DNA of 64,000 nucleotides. Origin: Numida meleagris (Eukaryota; Chordata; Aves; Galliformes; Numididae). The stretch covers positions 9,374,495 through 9,438,494 of the forward strand of contig NC_034414.1 of assembly GCF_002078875.1 (NCBI RefSeq). The letters run 5' to 3'. Below, piece by piece: positions 13,426 through 22,399 of the stretch (positions are counted from its first letter, which is position 1; each line of letters opens with the position of its first letter). The translations under genes and the position numbers were made by a program. The notes beneath the pieces were generated by a model. That model had not been told where the DNA came from. It did no database searches and saw only the letters and a list, made by a program, of their open reading frames with translations.

Positions 13426-14638
13426 TTTAATATTCAAATTCAACACTAATAAAAACAAATAGAGCACAAATGGAAGGAACATTGTTTACACTAAAATGAA
13501 TGAAGAGACAAGCCAGTTATTAGAACAGTTCTATTTTTTAGTAACATCCGTTAACCTAAAGCCAACATCAGTACAAGTTTCAATGGCCACATTCTGTTCG
13601 TTTGGGAACTTAACACTGAAGAGTTAAAATTTTTCTGATGGCATCCCAGACTGCATTTTTAGTATAGTATACTATATGCACAATCAAACTTATGTACATA
13701 AAAAATGAATAACAGCCTGAACACTTACGCTAAACAATTATTTACAGGTATTTCAACATAAAAAAATATACAAGAGCCTCAAGAATGAAAAACTGAAGAG
13801 AATACCAACATTTAGAGAACCTTATTAGAAAGTATTACAGAACATCAATAGCCAAGACATTAACAATTGCACTACACTAATACAGAGTCCAAGTATTAAA
13901 TTGGTGCATTATTTCACAATGCACTAGCTTCGAGAGAAAAAAATGCTGCCTTCACTAAAACGCAGCTTAGATTTGATTCACGTAATTGTTTCAACAAGAA
14001 GCCTATTAACACAAGAATGATTGTTTTAATGCTACAGTTTACAGCGAGAACAAAACACTAAAATAGCAGCAGTTCCACATGGCACTTAATTCCACAGGTT
14101 TCTAAGCTGTGGTTTATGCAATGCCTACAAAGTGCTCCCAGTTGAATATACAAATAAAATTCACAATAGAAGTCTACCTGACATCAGGTACATCGAGCGT
14201 AGGTGGCCTTAAAGCCCGTCTGTCAAAATTTATTCCCCTCTGCTCCAAAACCAGTAACACAGCAAGTCCCCTTCCCTCCTTCTTAAAGATCATTAGGGAT
14301 AGTACTTCTTATTACAAATGCTGTAACACTAAAAAGCAGCACACCACTATAGTGGTTAACCCTGGGATGATGTAACATCTAACAGTGTAACTAAAATGTT
14401 TATGGATTAACATCCAGGATCCTCTACAGACAGTAACCAAGTCCATTATCTCAAATGGCCAATACAGCTCATCAGCCATATTGTAGAAATTAAAAACCCA
14501 GAAGCAATTCCTGTAAAACTAGCGACACTGTTCAGACAGGACAAGAAACCGGGAATTGAATGCTCCCTTCAAATCCTTAGGCTTCAGTCCAGCAGAGATG
14601 CTATAGCCATTCTCAGTAGTTCTTTTGGACCTCAGAGT
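13426..14638 (-). other. WEE1 3'UTR with candidate poly(A) signals
   Basis: This is AT-rich, non-coding sequence following the WEE1 stop. Candidate cleavage signals on the minus strand are AATAAA at 14234-14229 (3'UTR about 400 bases), ATTAAA at 13431-13426 (about 1.2 kb) and AATAAA at 12907-12902. The sequence alone does not say which is used; I drew the boundary at the middle one. Confidence 0.45.
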
Positions 14639-14789
14639 TCAGTATATAGTAAGACTAACTGAGCGGTTCATTTTCTTGCCAATGAGTCGAGATGGTCTGT
14701 TTTGTGTCGTAGATCTAGTTGTCATTCTGTCAGTGTACAGCGCTCGCTCCTCAGCTGCAGCCTTTGCCATTTGTGCCTTCTTCAGCTCT
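14639..14789 (-). CDS. WEE1: WEE1 exon 11 (C-terminus and stop)
   Basis: This exon has 151 bases including the TGA stop at 14641-14639. It encodes [20 protein letters not shown] through the basic tail [17 protein letters not shown], the conserved WEE1 C-terminus with a possible 14-3-3 binding site (RSVS). Confidence 0.96.
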
Positions 14790-17700
14790 CTGCAAGACAT
14801 TGGAAGCCACACTTCAGCAAGCACCAGTAGGAGACTACATGCATGTCACATTAAGCACTTCAGATTAATTACAGCAATTTAGAACAGAATTTAGATTTGC
14901 CATCAGTTTGGGATAAAAACCTTTAATAGCTCCCCACTGGCTTTTGCTTGTATTTATTAGAGGCGAAGCGTATGCTGTCAATGGAAGTGTGTATACACAG
15001 CATAGCTCACTGGCTTTTCCAACTTTATGTAACACTCATTTCAACTCCGTTTATCATCAGTGATAACTGGTGACAGTCATCACTGTCCATGGTTTCGTTC
15101 AATTGGTTAGTTCTATTCCTGCAAAACAGAGTATTATTAGCACCAGTGTCCTATCTCATCTTCTCCACATAAACACTATGCCACTTCACTGAAATAATCC
15201 AATCCATTTGTTAAAGCAGTTTCCTTAAGAGACTGGAAGTCAGTCTTACACGCACATGCACATGTGTAAACTCACCCACCGTACCAATACTAGGAAATTA
15301 AGATTTACAATATATTATCTATTCTTCTCTAGAAGTCTAATCTTGAATTCTTCCTTCCACTGAAAGACACAGTAGAAGAGCTGAGTTTCCTTACAAGGAT
15401 TCTCTCCACAGAGATCTTGCATATACAGTAGTATCTTAAACAAGCACGCTAAGAAAACAGAAAACCCTTCTCGAGCTAATTAATAAAACAACATACAATT
15501 GAAAATTACTGTGCACAGGTATACCTTTGAAGTCACTCTTAGCTTTACAGTTTTTTTTTTTTTTAAGGACAGAACTGCAAGTAGATGCCTGTCTTTATAT
15601 CAGCAAGCAAGTTACCTCAGCAAACCTGTCCTTACATACCTGAGCAACCTGTCAAATTATTCTTTGTGCAGTCAATCGTAACAATCTCATGAGAAACCAT
15701 AAGAAACTAAGTTATATTTAAGGACTCCAAGGAATTACTTACTTCTGCAAGAGTGAATTTTTGAATTTTTCAGCATTCAGTTCTATCCGCAGCTGCTCCG
15801 CGCTCTTTTTTGCGGCAGAGAGCAGCACTGAATGCTTGACTAGCGCCACAGCTGAAGGTCTTTTCTCTGGATCAGGATTAATCATAACCTTGGAAAAAAG
15901 AAAATAAGTCATTCTAGTTAAGGCCAGTAATGCAGTAAATCACACAAATCAGTGAGCGGCTAGAACAAGAGTGCTTACTTTTAGTAAATCCAGCAGTTCC
16001 TGAGAAAGCACCTGTGGTATTCTTGGTAGCTTTCCTTGTCGAATTTCATGCCACTGGTCACCATTAGTTGGAAGCGGCTCAGCCCCAGCAGCACAGACAA
16101 CAGTTAGAGCAAGAGCAAAGATATCTGCTTTTGGCAAATGAGTGTAGTTCTTTAAAAATAAAGAAAAATAAGTTTACTGTAGACACTATCCAGTAATAAA
16201 AAATAAATCTAACAGACAGACTAATCAACACTGAACATATCCACATTATCACATTTTCACCAGTGTTCACGGAGACATTGTTCACAAGTTTCTCCCTCTG
16301 CAAGGAGGTGGCAGACAGCAAATCAGTAATGAAAACGGCATGCAGACCTAACACAAGTATTTTCCACAAGAAGGATAGCTACCTCCTGCAGAACTTCGTT
16401 TGCAAGAAAACGGCTGTCACCTTCTTCCACTTGTGGACTCGATACTCGAGTTACATGACCAAGGTCACCTGCAAAAACATGAAGTTATTGCTCAGAAGAT
16501 GCAGGCGATGCAACTCTTAAGCACAAGTGAGCTGCTTCTTACCTATTTTAAATATGACTCTATCAGATGACCACTCATCATCATCACCTTCTTCTGAAGC
16601 TGTATTTGGCACTGATGTCCTGGATATGAAAATGTTACCTGAAAAAGAGTACAACTGTTAAAAAAAGGTCTGTGTCCAATTTTTACTTTGCCTGGTTTCA
16701 CCTGCTTTATTTTAGCCACACAGAAGTTTCAGTTGCATAGCCAACTCCTTAAGCAAGAAATTACAGCACACAAACACACACTCTCACTCTGTGCCTCTCT
16801 GCTGGGAGAATAGCCAAATATTATGCAAGAAAGAGTCAATTACACAAAAAAGATCCAAGATAAACTCATTAACAGTTCAAGTTTGCTAGCCAATTTCATA
16901 ACTGACATCTTTGTACTGCTACTTAGAACTTCCACGAACAATTTACAGTTAATAAAGTGTGGCTAACTGCTCATTTGTCTACAGCAGATAAAGTTAACTG
17001 AGGAAACCATCAGTAGATTAAAGCAGTTTACACTTACTAGGTTTGATATCCATGTGTACCAGTGACATTGAATGTATGTACTTTAAGCCTCGAGCCACCT
17101 GAAGTAGTAGGTCCTTCAGCTCTGGCTCAGTAAAATAACGCATATTCCTGTAATTTTCACTTATAGCATCGGCTAAGCTGCCGCCTAGAAAAGGTATTAA
17201 AGAAAACGATTAAGCATTTTTTTCCATCAAACAATTGGGGAAGCAATGACAACTAGCTTTCAAAATTTAAGTACAACTGAATTCCAGAATTAGTCGCAAA
17301 TCTATCATCAAGAATTTGCTGACGATGCACAGGAAATGTAAAATCAAGTGCATTATCTCTTTCTTTTATAGTCATGTAATGTATTATTATTTTTTTTCCT
17401 CCTGTGTAGTCTGCTACAGTCACCATGCAAATCAACAGGATAACAGAACACAAAGGAAAAGGTCTCCCTCTGTCTTCTAGACCTCTGGCAGGGTATCAAG
17501 CACAGCAGTTCCCTCAATCTTCAGGGGAAAACCTTTTCCCACTATTCCAGCTTGAGATATTATACAAAAGAACGAACAACTCTGCTGCTGACAAATGCCT
17601 AGCGTAGTTCCAATATTCTTGAATGATTAACACTTCATCTGCAATTTTGTAATTATCGCTTCGTGTATCTGTTATCCCTTTATGTAACAGAAAGGAACAT

Positions 17701-20700
17701 ATAAAACATTTGAGACAATGATAACACAAGCAACCTGTAGGGCAATCAATTCCTGCTTAATGCTAGCAATTTGTAGAGATACCGTATATCTTCAAAAATC
17801 AGGTTATTAAAGCAAGTTCAGATCAATTGATAAACAGGACTTACCATTGCAGTACTCATTCTGTATAAGCATATGATCATCTTCTGCCCACGCAGAGTAG
17901 TATCTTACTACATGAGAATGTTGCCCCAGAACTGCATGTGCATAAACCTCTCTTAAAGCATTTTGCCTGTTACAGTCACAAAAAAATAACAGCACACATA
18001 AATATTATGAGGTGAAATTAGTTCAATTTCAGCTTGATACAGAAACTCGTTATAACATCATGCCTCTCTATCAGCTCAGGTCTTTAAATAAAAATGTTCA
18101 CGTTCATTTCTGTGGCACCTTATGTTGGGTTTGTATTCACGTCCAAACAGCTAAAGCTATTTATTTTGCATTAAAAGGCTAAATGTATCAAACGTTAAAA
18201 ACGAGGCTTTGTTGCAGACGTAGCTTGAGGGGGCTGCCACTTGCATTACTTGCTTTCCAGCCACTCTCAGCAGCAAGTTTGCAGAAGCATCATTGAAGTT
18301 TTAGGGAAAAAAAAAAATCATAAGCCAGGATTATAAGTAAGTTTTTGTGCCACGAGCTTGACTGAAGAATCTTACTTTCTCTTACGTAAGCCTGATATGC
18401 AGTTTTCAACAGCACACACCAGTATAACCATTTAACACTGGGGGAAAAAGTATATCAAAAGATATCAAGTTCATTCAAAAAATGCTTGACAATCTGCATG
18501 TCGCTCAGACCTGACACAGACGAGCACCTGGCTGGGGGAACAATGTTTTCCTCTTGTAACTCAAAGATCAGCGTGGCACTGTTTATTCATACAGCATCCT
18601 CTTGCCACTAACGCAAGTGAGCATTATTTTTTACTTCCAGACAAGAGCAATCTGTTTCCTTTTAGGAAATTGGGATAAACCTGTTGTGGTCAACTAATCT
18701 TTCCTCCCCAGTTTCTTCAGCTTGTACAGTATTTAGAAGAAAAACAAGCAAACAGACAAAAAACCAAAAACCCAACCACACAAAAAAAGCACCAAAAGGT
18801 GGCTTGTAAGAGTAGGAAATACTCACTCATCCACTGAGCCAGCTAAGGGCTTCTTGGATCTTTTTATAGCATAAATACAGCCATCAAGCCTCTTCACGCA
18901 TTTAAACACAGAACCGAATTCACCGGATCCAATCTTCTCCAGCTCATGAAATTCGGTTGCATAGCGTGACTTCATATTACTTTCTGTTATTGTGATCCTC
19001 TGCAGAGATCAGAAAGAAAAATACTAAGATGTGCAGACAGACAAAGTGCCAAAATTCACACGAAGCTCTAAATGTTCATTACCTTAGCAGGTCTGATAGC
19101 TTCATCTTCGGGCTCTCCATCGCTTGCTTCCATGTCCTCTCCACAAGAGCTGGAATTCACACTTGTTAGTTTTGCAGAATTGAAATGGCTTAATTTACAA
19201 CTCCAGTCTAGCACCTATTGATTGTTTTGAGATTCAGTTCTCCTGCTCCCCTTAGGCTTAGTCTAACTGAACACTAGGCATTTATAAGCAGAAACTTAGT
19301 CAAAACAAACTCATGAAAAGCTCAAGCACCACTGTTATTTCTTTCCTCATGTTTCAGGCTGGTATTTAATGTCTTTGCCCCTCCTCAAGAGTCAGCTGTG
19401 CGCAAAGTTCATTCAGTAAGGTAAAAAGACTGTAGGACACAATCTGATCTTTTCCCATCATGTACTAACCAGAAGATCTAGTACTAAATGGTTCTTCCAC
19501 ACTATCATGCGCCTCAAAGACGCATGAGCTCAAGAGCTCTGTTCTGCATCACTAACAGATTTGCAAGAAGACTATTCTCACAGAAGCAATTTGTAACAAA
19601 TAAACTTCACAAAGAAAGATACGTATTACTCACTCATTCCAGTGTGTTCTCTTCCTCCTTCGACACTGTCCTTCAGAGTTGTGAAGGAACATAGAGTCAG
19701 GAGTGAAGGGATTAATATTCACATGAGGCGTTTGTCTAATATCTGAATCTTGCTTCTCTGATTTCCCAACGTTCATAAATAGAGAGCCCCCTCGAAGTTT
19801 GACTGAGCTGGAGCCCAGTCCTTGAGCTTTAGAAAGCAAACTCTGTATTTAAAAAAAAATAGAAAAGATATGTATAGGCTTAATATAGCTTTAGACACAA
19901 AAAGTCACATCACATTTGAAATCCACTATCGCAATATCGCTTAATCAAAGTAAGCACGAGCTGTTTAAACGGTGCCTACATTTCCACACCAAAACAGTTA
20001 AAGAACGCATTAAGTGTTGAAATACTTTTGAAAAGACAGAAGTGATGACGAGAGCAGTGTTTTTCTCTTTAATCGAGCCATCACCTAACCTTCCTCGGGT
20101 ACTGTTCCGCATCCACGAAGCAACACACACGAAACTCAAAGACCATTCTGTGATGTACTGCCAGGATTTTTATATAAGCGATACGGAGGTTAGGCTAAAT
20201 ACTAGGCCACAAATTTCGACGGCAAACTTAAAGCAAAAACCGACCACCACCAAATCAAAGGTTCCTTCATCAAATCGGGCGTAGAAGCCCGCAGCCGAGC
20301 CTCCCACACCCTCACAAGGATGCTAAGCGCTGACCTAACGCATCGCAAGCAGGAGCGCCACCTCATCCTAGCAACGTCCTACCAAGTCTGAAGTACCATA
20401 GGGAAGGACTGCACGCAGAGCGTCCCAGCTGCGCTCTCCAAAACTAGACTAGATGGAGACCCTCACGGTTCTACGGAATCTCAGAACAGTTCTGCATTCC
20501 CACTGGATAACGCAACCGATTTTTCCAAATTCCAAAGGTAACCTCCCCAAAATAACCAGCAGGGAACTGGGGCAACTAATCTCCGCCGAAACTCGGCGTT
20601 AAGTCGTTTGGTTTAAGTATCACAGTAAAGATTTGCGTCTCTAAAAGGTTCGTTCCTACTCGCTGTAAGACCATCTCCCTCTTCGCCGTATCTAAACAGG

Positions 20701-21716
20701 GTACTACGCCGCCGGGAAAACCTCATTTACGGAGAAAGTCGGGGAGAAAAACAAAAACCAGGTTGCAAAAGTACAAAGGCCGACAGAACGCTGCCATTCT
20801 ATCGGCGCGGAACGTCATTCCTCTTTTATTTCACCTTCCCCGCGAGCACGGGAACGGCTGGGCGTTTCTGCCCAACGCCCGGAACGCGCCTCCCGGGCGC
20901 TGCCCCGCACGGAGGGGCCTCACGTGTCCGCAACGCTCGGAGCGGGGGCAGCGCATGCTGACGTCCCGGGGGACGCGTGCCGCCCCGTGGCCGGGCAGAG
21001 CGCCCCCCGCGCCTTACATAACCGCCACGGCCGCGCCCGGCCCGGCCCCGCGCAGCGCCGCATTCCAACCGCCGGGCGCGGGGGGCGGCGCACCCCCCCC
21101 CCCCCTCCCGCCGGTAACGGCCGCCCCGCTCGCTCCCTCGCTTGCTCACCTTGGGGGTGTGCGGCGTGTCGAACAGGCGCAGCTTGCGGAACGTCTTGTG
21201 CGGCGGCGTGCCGGGGTAGTCGGGCAGCGGCGAGCCGGGCTCGTCGCCCCGCAGGCGGCAGCCGCCCGCCGCCGGATGCGGGGGGGAGCGCCCGCCGAAG
21301 CGGCGGCCCTTGTGGGGCGGCGGCGGTGAGGGCGAGCCGGCCATGAAGTAGGCGCCGGGCGACTTGACGGGCGAGGAGCCGAAGCCCTCCTCCTCCCACG
21401 AGTCCCCCTCGTCCGGCAGCGGCGCGGCCGCGGGTTCCATCTCCTCCTCCTCCTCCTCCTCCAGCAGGGGCGGGCCGCCCCGCGCCGGGGTGCGGGCCAC
21501 CGAGAGCGGCGAGTCCGCCTCCTGGAAGGCCGAGTCCTCGCCGGTGCTGTTGCCGCTGCTGCCGCCCTCCTCCTCCTCCTCCTCGTCTTCGTCCTCCTCC
21601 TCGCAGTCGCTGTGGCCGCTGAGGAACAGCAGCTTCTGCCGGATCGGGGCGGCCGCCCGCCGGGCCGAGACCCGCCGCGGCGCCGTCGCCGCCGGCTGCA
21701 GGCTGAGGAAGCTCAT
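14639..21716 (-). CDS. WEE1: WEE1 G2 checkpoint kinase, complete coding region (11 exons)
   Basis: WEE1 phosphorylates CDK1 on Tyr15 in the nucleus and delays mitosis. Although placed among tyrosine kinases it has a Ser/Thr-kinase-like fold. Exons: 21716-21150, 19842-19634, 19149-19083, 18999-18827, 17966-17845, 17184-17038, 16638-16543, 16468-16383, 16149-15979, 15888-15743, 14789-14639. They total 1,935 bases, 644 residues, two fewer than the human protein as I recall. Residues 1-189 are acidic and proline-rich, with SP sites at 115 and 119 and a cyclin-docking-like LRLF at 179-182. The kinase domain starts near 298: glycine loop GSGEFG 305-310, Lys327, catalytic HMDIKPSN with Asp425, and DLG with Asp462 in place of DFG. 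The C-terminal tail ends RSVSLTIY. All introns are GT-AG, and introns 3, 7 and 9 are only 83, 74 and 90 bases. All catalytic residues are present. Confidence 0.97.
14790..15742 (-). other. WEE1 intron 10
   Basis: This 953-base GT-AG intron contains a T14 run on the plus strand at 15551-15564. Nothing else is recognised. Confidence 0.85.
15743..15888 (-). CDS. WEE1: WEE1 exon 10
   Basis: This exon has 146 bases. It encodes [20 protein letters not shown] (end of kinase domain) and the start of the C-terminal helical tail, [20 protein letters not shown]. It ends AA|GTAAGT in phase 2. Confidence 0.95.
15979..16149 (-). CDS. WEE1: WEE1 exon 9 (kinase C-lobe)
   Basis: This exon has 171 bases, phase 0 at both ends. 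It encodes [20 protein letters not shown] and on through [20 protein letters not shown] to LLDLLK. The [10 protein letters not shown] block is the family's conserved helix F region. A 90-base intron follows. Confidence 0.96.
16383..16468 (-). CDS. WEE1: WEE1 exon 8 (DLG motif and activation segment)
   Basis: This exon has 86 bases. It encodes the metal-binding Asp462 in [20 protein letters not shown] and then FLANEVLQE. It ends in phase 0 (GAG|GTAGCT). Confidence 0.95.
16543..16638 (-). CDS. WEE1: WEE1 exon 7
   Basis: This exon has 96 bases, phase 1 at both ends. It encodes [20 protein letters not shown] and [12 protein letters not shown], including the acidic insert that WEE1 has between catalytic loop and DLG motif. 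The following intron is only 74 bases. Confidence 0.95.
   Translation of the reverse strand, partial: VTFSYPGHQCQIQLQKKVMMMSGHLIESYLK
17038..17184 (-). CDS. WEE1: WEE1 exon 6 (catalytic loop)
   Basis: This exon has 147 bases, phase 1 at both ends. It encodes [17 protein letters not shown] through the catalytic loop HMDIKPS with Asp425. Vertebrate WEE1 has HMDIKPSN in place of the usual HRD. Confidence 0.96.
17845..17966 (-). CDS. WEE1: WEE1 exon 5 (kinase N-lobe, hinge)
   Basis: This exon has 122 bases. It encodes [20 protein letters not shown] and on to the hinge LIQNEYCNG. Glu345 in ALREVYAH is the probable alpha-C glutamate that pairs with Lys327. Confidence 0.96.
18827..18999 (-). CDS. 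WEE1: WEE1 exon 4 (kinase N-lobe: glycine loop and ATP lysine)
   Basis: This exon has 173 bases. It encodes the glycine-rich loop [12 protein letters not shown] (304-315) and the ATP-binding lysine in YAIKRSKK (Lys327). It ends GA|GTGAGT in phase 2. Confidence 0.96.
19083..19149 (-). CDS. WEE1: WEE1 exon 3
   Basis: This exon has 67 bases. The split Asp259 codon joins GA|C, then [22 protein letters not shown] follows, an acidic linker before the kinase domain. It is phase 0 at its end. Confidence 0.93.
19150..21149 (-). other. WEE1 introns 1-2 (21149-19843 and 19633-19150)
   Basis: Intron 1 is 1,307 bases. Its first 350 bases continue the CpG island and include a run of 13 G on the gene strand at 21105-21093, a CACGTG E-box at 20921-20926, and a GCGCATGC plus TGACGTCC stretch at 20951-20966. 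The rest, and the 484-base intron 2, show nothing recognisable. Confidence 0.75.
19634..19842 (-). CDS. WEE1: WEE1 exon 2
   Basis: This exon has 209 bases, from phase 0 to phase 2. It encodes [18 protein letters not shown] through [14 protein letters not shown] and the basic stretch [10 protein letters not shown]. The basic run could act as a nuclear localisation signal (inference). The acceptor follows an A/T-rich tract. Confidence 0.95.
21150..21716 (-). CDS. WEE1: WEE1 exon 1 (residues 1-189, regulatory region)
   Basis: The ATG is at 21716-21714 and the exon ends in phase 0 (AAG|GTGAGC). It is very GC-rich. Acidic runs lie at residues 39-50 and 86-92 (seven Glu). The block [12 protein letters not shown] at 108-120 matches a phospho-regulated part of vertebrate WEE1. 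Residues 173-189 ([17 protein letters not shown]) contain a cyclin-docking-like motif and two TP sites. Confidence 0.95.
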
Positions 21717-21903
21717 GGCGGCTCGCTGCTCGGCGAGCCCCGCTCACGGCCGCGCCCGCTGCGCCGAGCTGAGCTGAGCCGAGCCGAGCCGAGCTGCTCC
21801 CGCTCCGCCCTGGGCGCGGTGTCGGCTGCTCCGCGCGGCACTGCCTCCGGGCACGGCGCACCTCGCGCTGTTCGGACTCCGCGGCTTTCCCGCGACCGTT
21901 AGT

Positions 21904-21909
21904 CACGTG
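21904..21909. promoter_or_regulatory. E-box CACGTG in the WEE1 promoter
   Basis: This is a perfect palindromic E-box about 190 bases upstream of the WEE1 ATG. It is of the type bound by USF, MYC/MAX or CLOCK/BMAL1. From memory, mammalian Wee1 is clock-controlled through E-boxes, so it is a plausible clock site (inference). Confidence 0.6.
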
Positions 21910-21922
21910 GCACGCACGCCAG

Positions 21923-21927
21923 CCAAT
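21923..21927 (+). promoter_or_regulatory. CCAAT box (NF-Y type) in the WEE1 promoter
   Basis: AGCCAATCGC contains a CCAAT core in the NF-Y context. Relative to WEE1 it is inverted (ATTGG). It lies 18 bases from the CHR-like site. Confidence 0.6.
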
Positions 21928-21937
21928 CGCGCCCGCC

Positions 21938-21961
21938 CCCTCCGTTTGAAAACACGGAGGG
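21938..21961. promoter_or_regulatory. 8-bp inverted repeat over a CHR-like TTTGAA
   Basis: CCCTCCGT at 21938-21945 is the reverse complement of ACGGAGGG at 21954-21961, with an 8-base loop. The CHR-like hexamer TTTGAA at 21945-21950 overlaps the left arm and loop. CHR elements recruit the LIN54 subunit of the DREAM and MuvB complexes. The hexamer reads on the plus strand, opposite to WEE1. Confidence 0.55.
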
Positions 21962-21998
21962 CGGTGGCGTAGCTCCACGCGCTCGCGTCACGGAGCGC

Positions 21999-22006
21999 TT
22001 TGGCGC
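21999..22006 (+). promoter_or_regulatory. E2F site TTTGGCGC in the WEE1 promoter
   Basis: TTTGGCGCGAAC contains a canonical E2F consensus (TTTSGCGC), and the trailing GCGAA extends it. It lies about 290 bases upstream of the WEE1 ATG. Confidence 0.65.
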
Positions 22007-22140
22007 GAACGAGGAGAGAGGAGGGGCGGGGCCGGGCGTGAGCCTCCACAGGGCGGTTGGGTGGGGGCGGGGCCGCTACCCGACCCGGGCCTCGAGGCGG
22101 CCGCACGGACACGTCCGAGCTCTGCGGCGCGCGGCCCGGC

Positions 22141-22148
22141 GCCATCTT
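22141..22148 (-). promoter_or_regulatory. YY1-like element (AAGATGGC on the gene strand)
   Basis: The minus strand reads CTAAGATGGCGCC, a strong YY1 consensus. In CpG-island promoters such sites often lie just downstream of the start of transcription, so a WEE1 start may lie near 22,150-22,170. The ATG inside it would open an 81-codon upstream frame (22145-21903). Confidence 0.5.
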
Positions 22149-22373
22149 AGCCGCGGGGTGCAGCCCCACCCGGCTGCGGCGCTTCGGGGCCGGGGCCGGG
22201 CCCGGCCGGAACCGCCCGAAGAGCGGGCGGGGAGCTCGAGTCCTGCGTGCCACGCTGCTTCGGCTCCGGGGGACCCGCGTTACAGCGAGTTCTTTGCTCC
22301 GTGGTAGAAGAGCACCCGAAAGCCTCAGTTTCACGTGCCCTAAAGCAACGCCGCACTTTGTCCTGAACTAGTC

Positions 22374-22394
22374 TTTTTTTTTTTTTTTTTTTTT
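22374..22394. repeat. T21 homopolymer
   Basis: There are 21 T in a row on the plus strand at the outer edge of the WEE1 promoter island. It reads as poly(A) on the gene strand and could be a tail scar of an old insertion, but no element is visible next to it. Confidence 0.9.
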
Positions 22395-22399
22395 AAGCT

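Larger units (their letters stand above)
16639..18826 (-). other. WEE1 introns 4-6 (18826-17967, 17844-17185, 17037-16639)
   Basis: These three GT-AG introns of 860, 660 and 399 bases are separated by exons 5 and 6. They are AT-rich, and I see no repeat, RNA gene or extra exon in them. Confidence 0.8.
20780..22330 (-). promoter_or_regulatory. WEE1 CpG-island promoter
   Basis: The CpG-dense block covers exon 1, the start of intron 1 and about 600 bases upstream. There is no TATA box. Upstream of the ATG are an E-box, a CCAAT box, a CHR-like site, an E2F site, GC boxes (22023-22031 and 22063-22072) and a YY1-like site (listed separately). CCAAT + CHR + E2F is the site set of cell-cycle-controlled promoters, which fits a G2 kinase. 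The transcription start is not fixed by sequence. Confidence 0.8.

Noticed and set aside
20763..21346. Long plus-strand open frames (188 and 140 codons) opposite WEE1 exon 1
   Set aside because: They mirror the GC-rich WEE1 coding strand, show no family similarity and have an amino-acid make-up (Ala, Arg, Pro, Gly) typical of chance frames in CpG islands.
20920..21978. A 352-codon minus-strand frame overlapping WEE1 exon 1
   Set aside because: It is a shifted frame of the same GC-rich exon. The real WEE1 frame is fixed by family similarity and exon joins.
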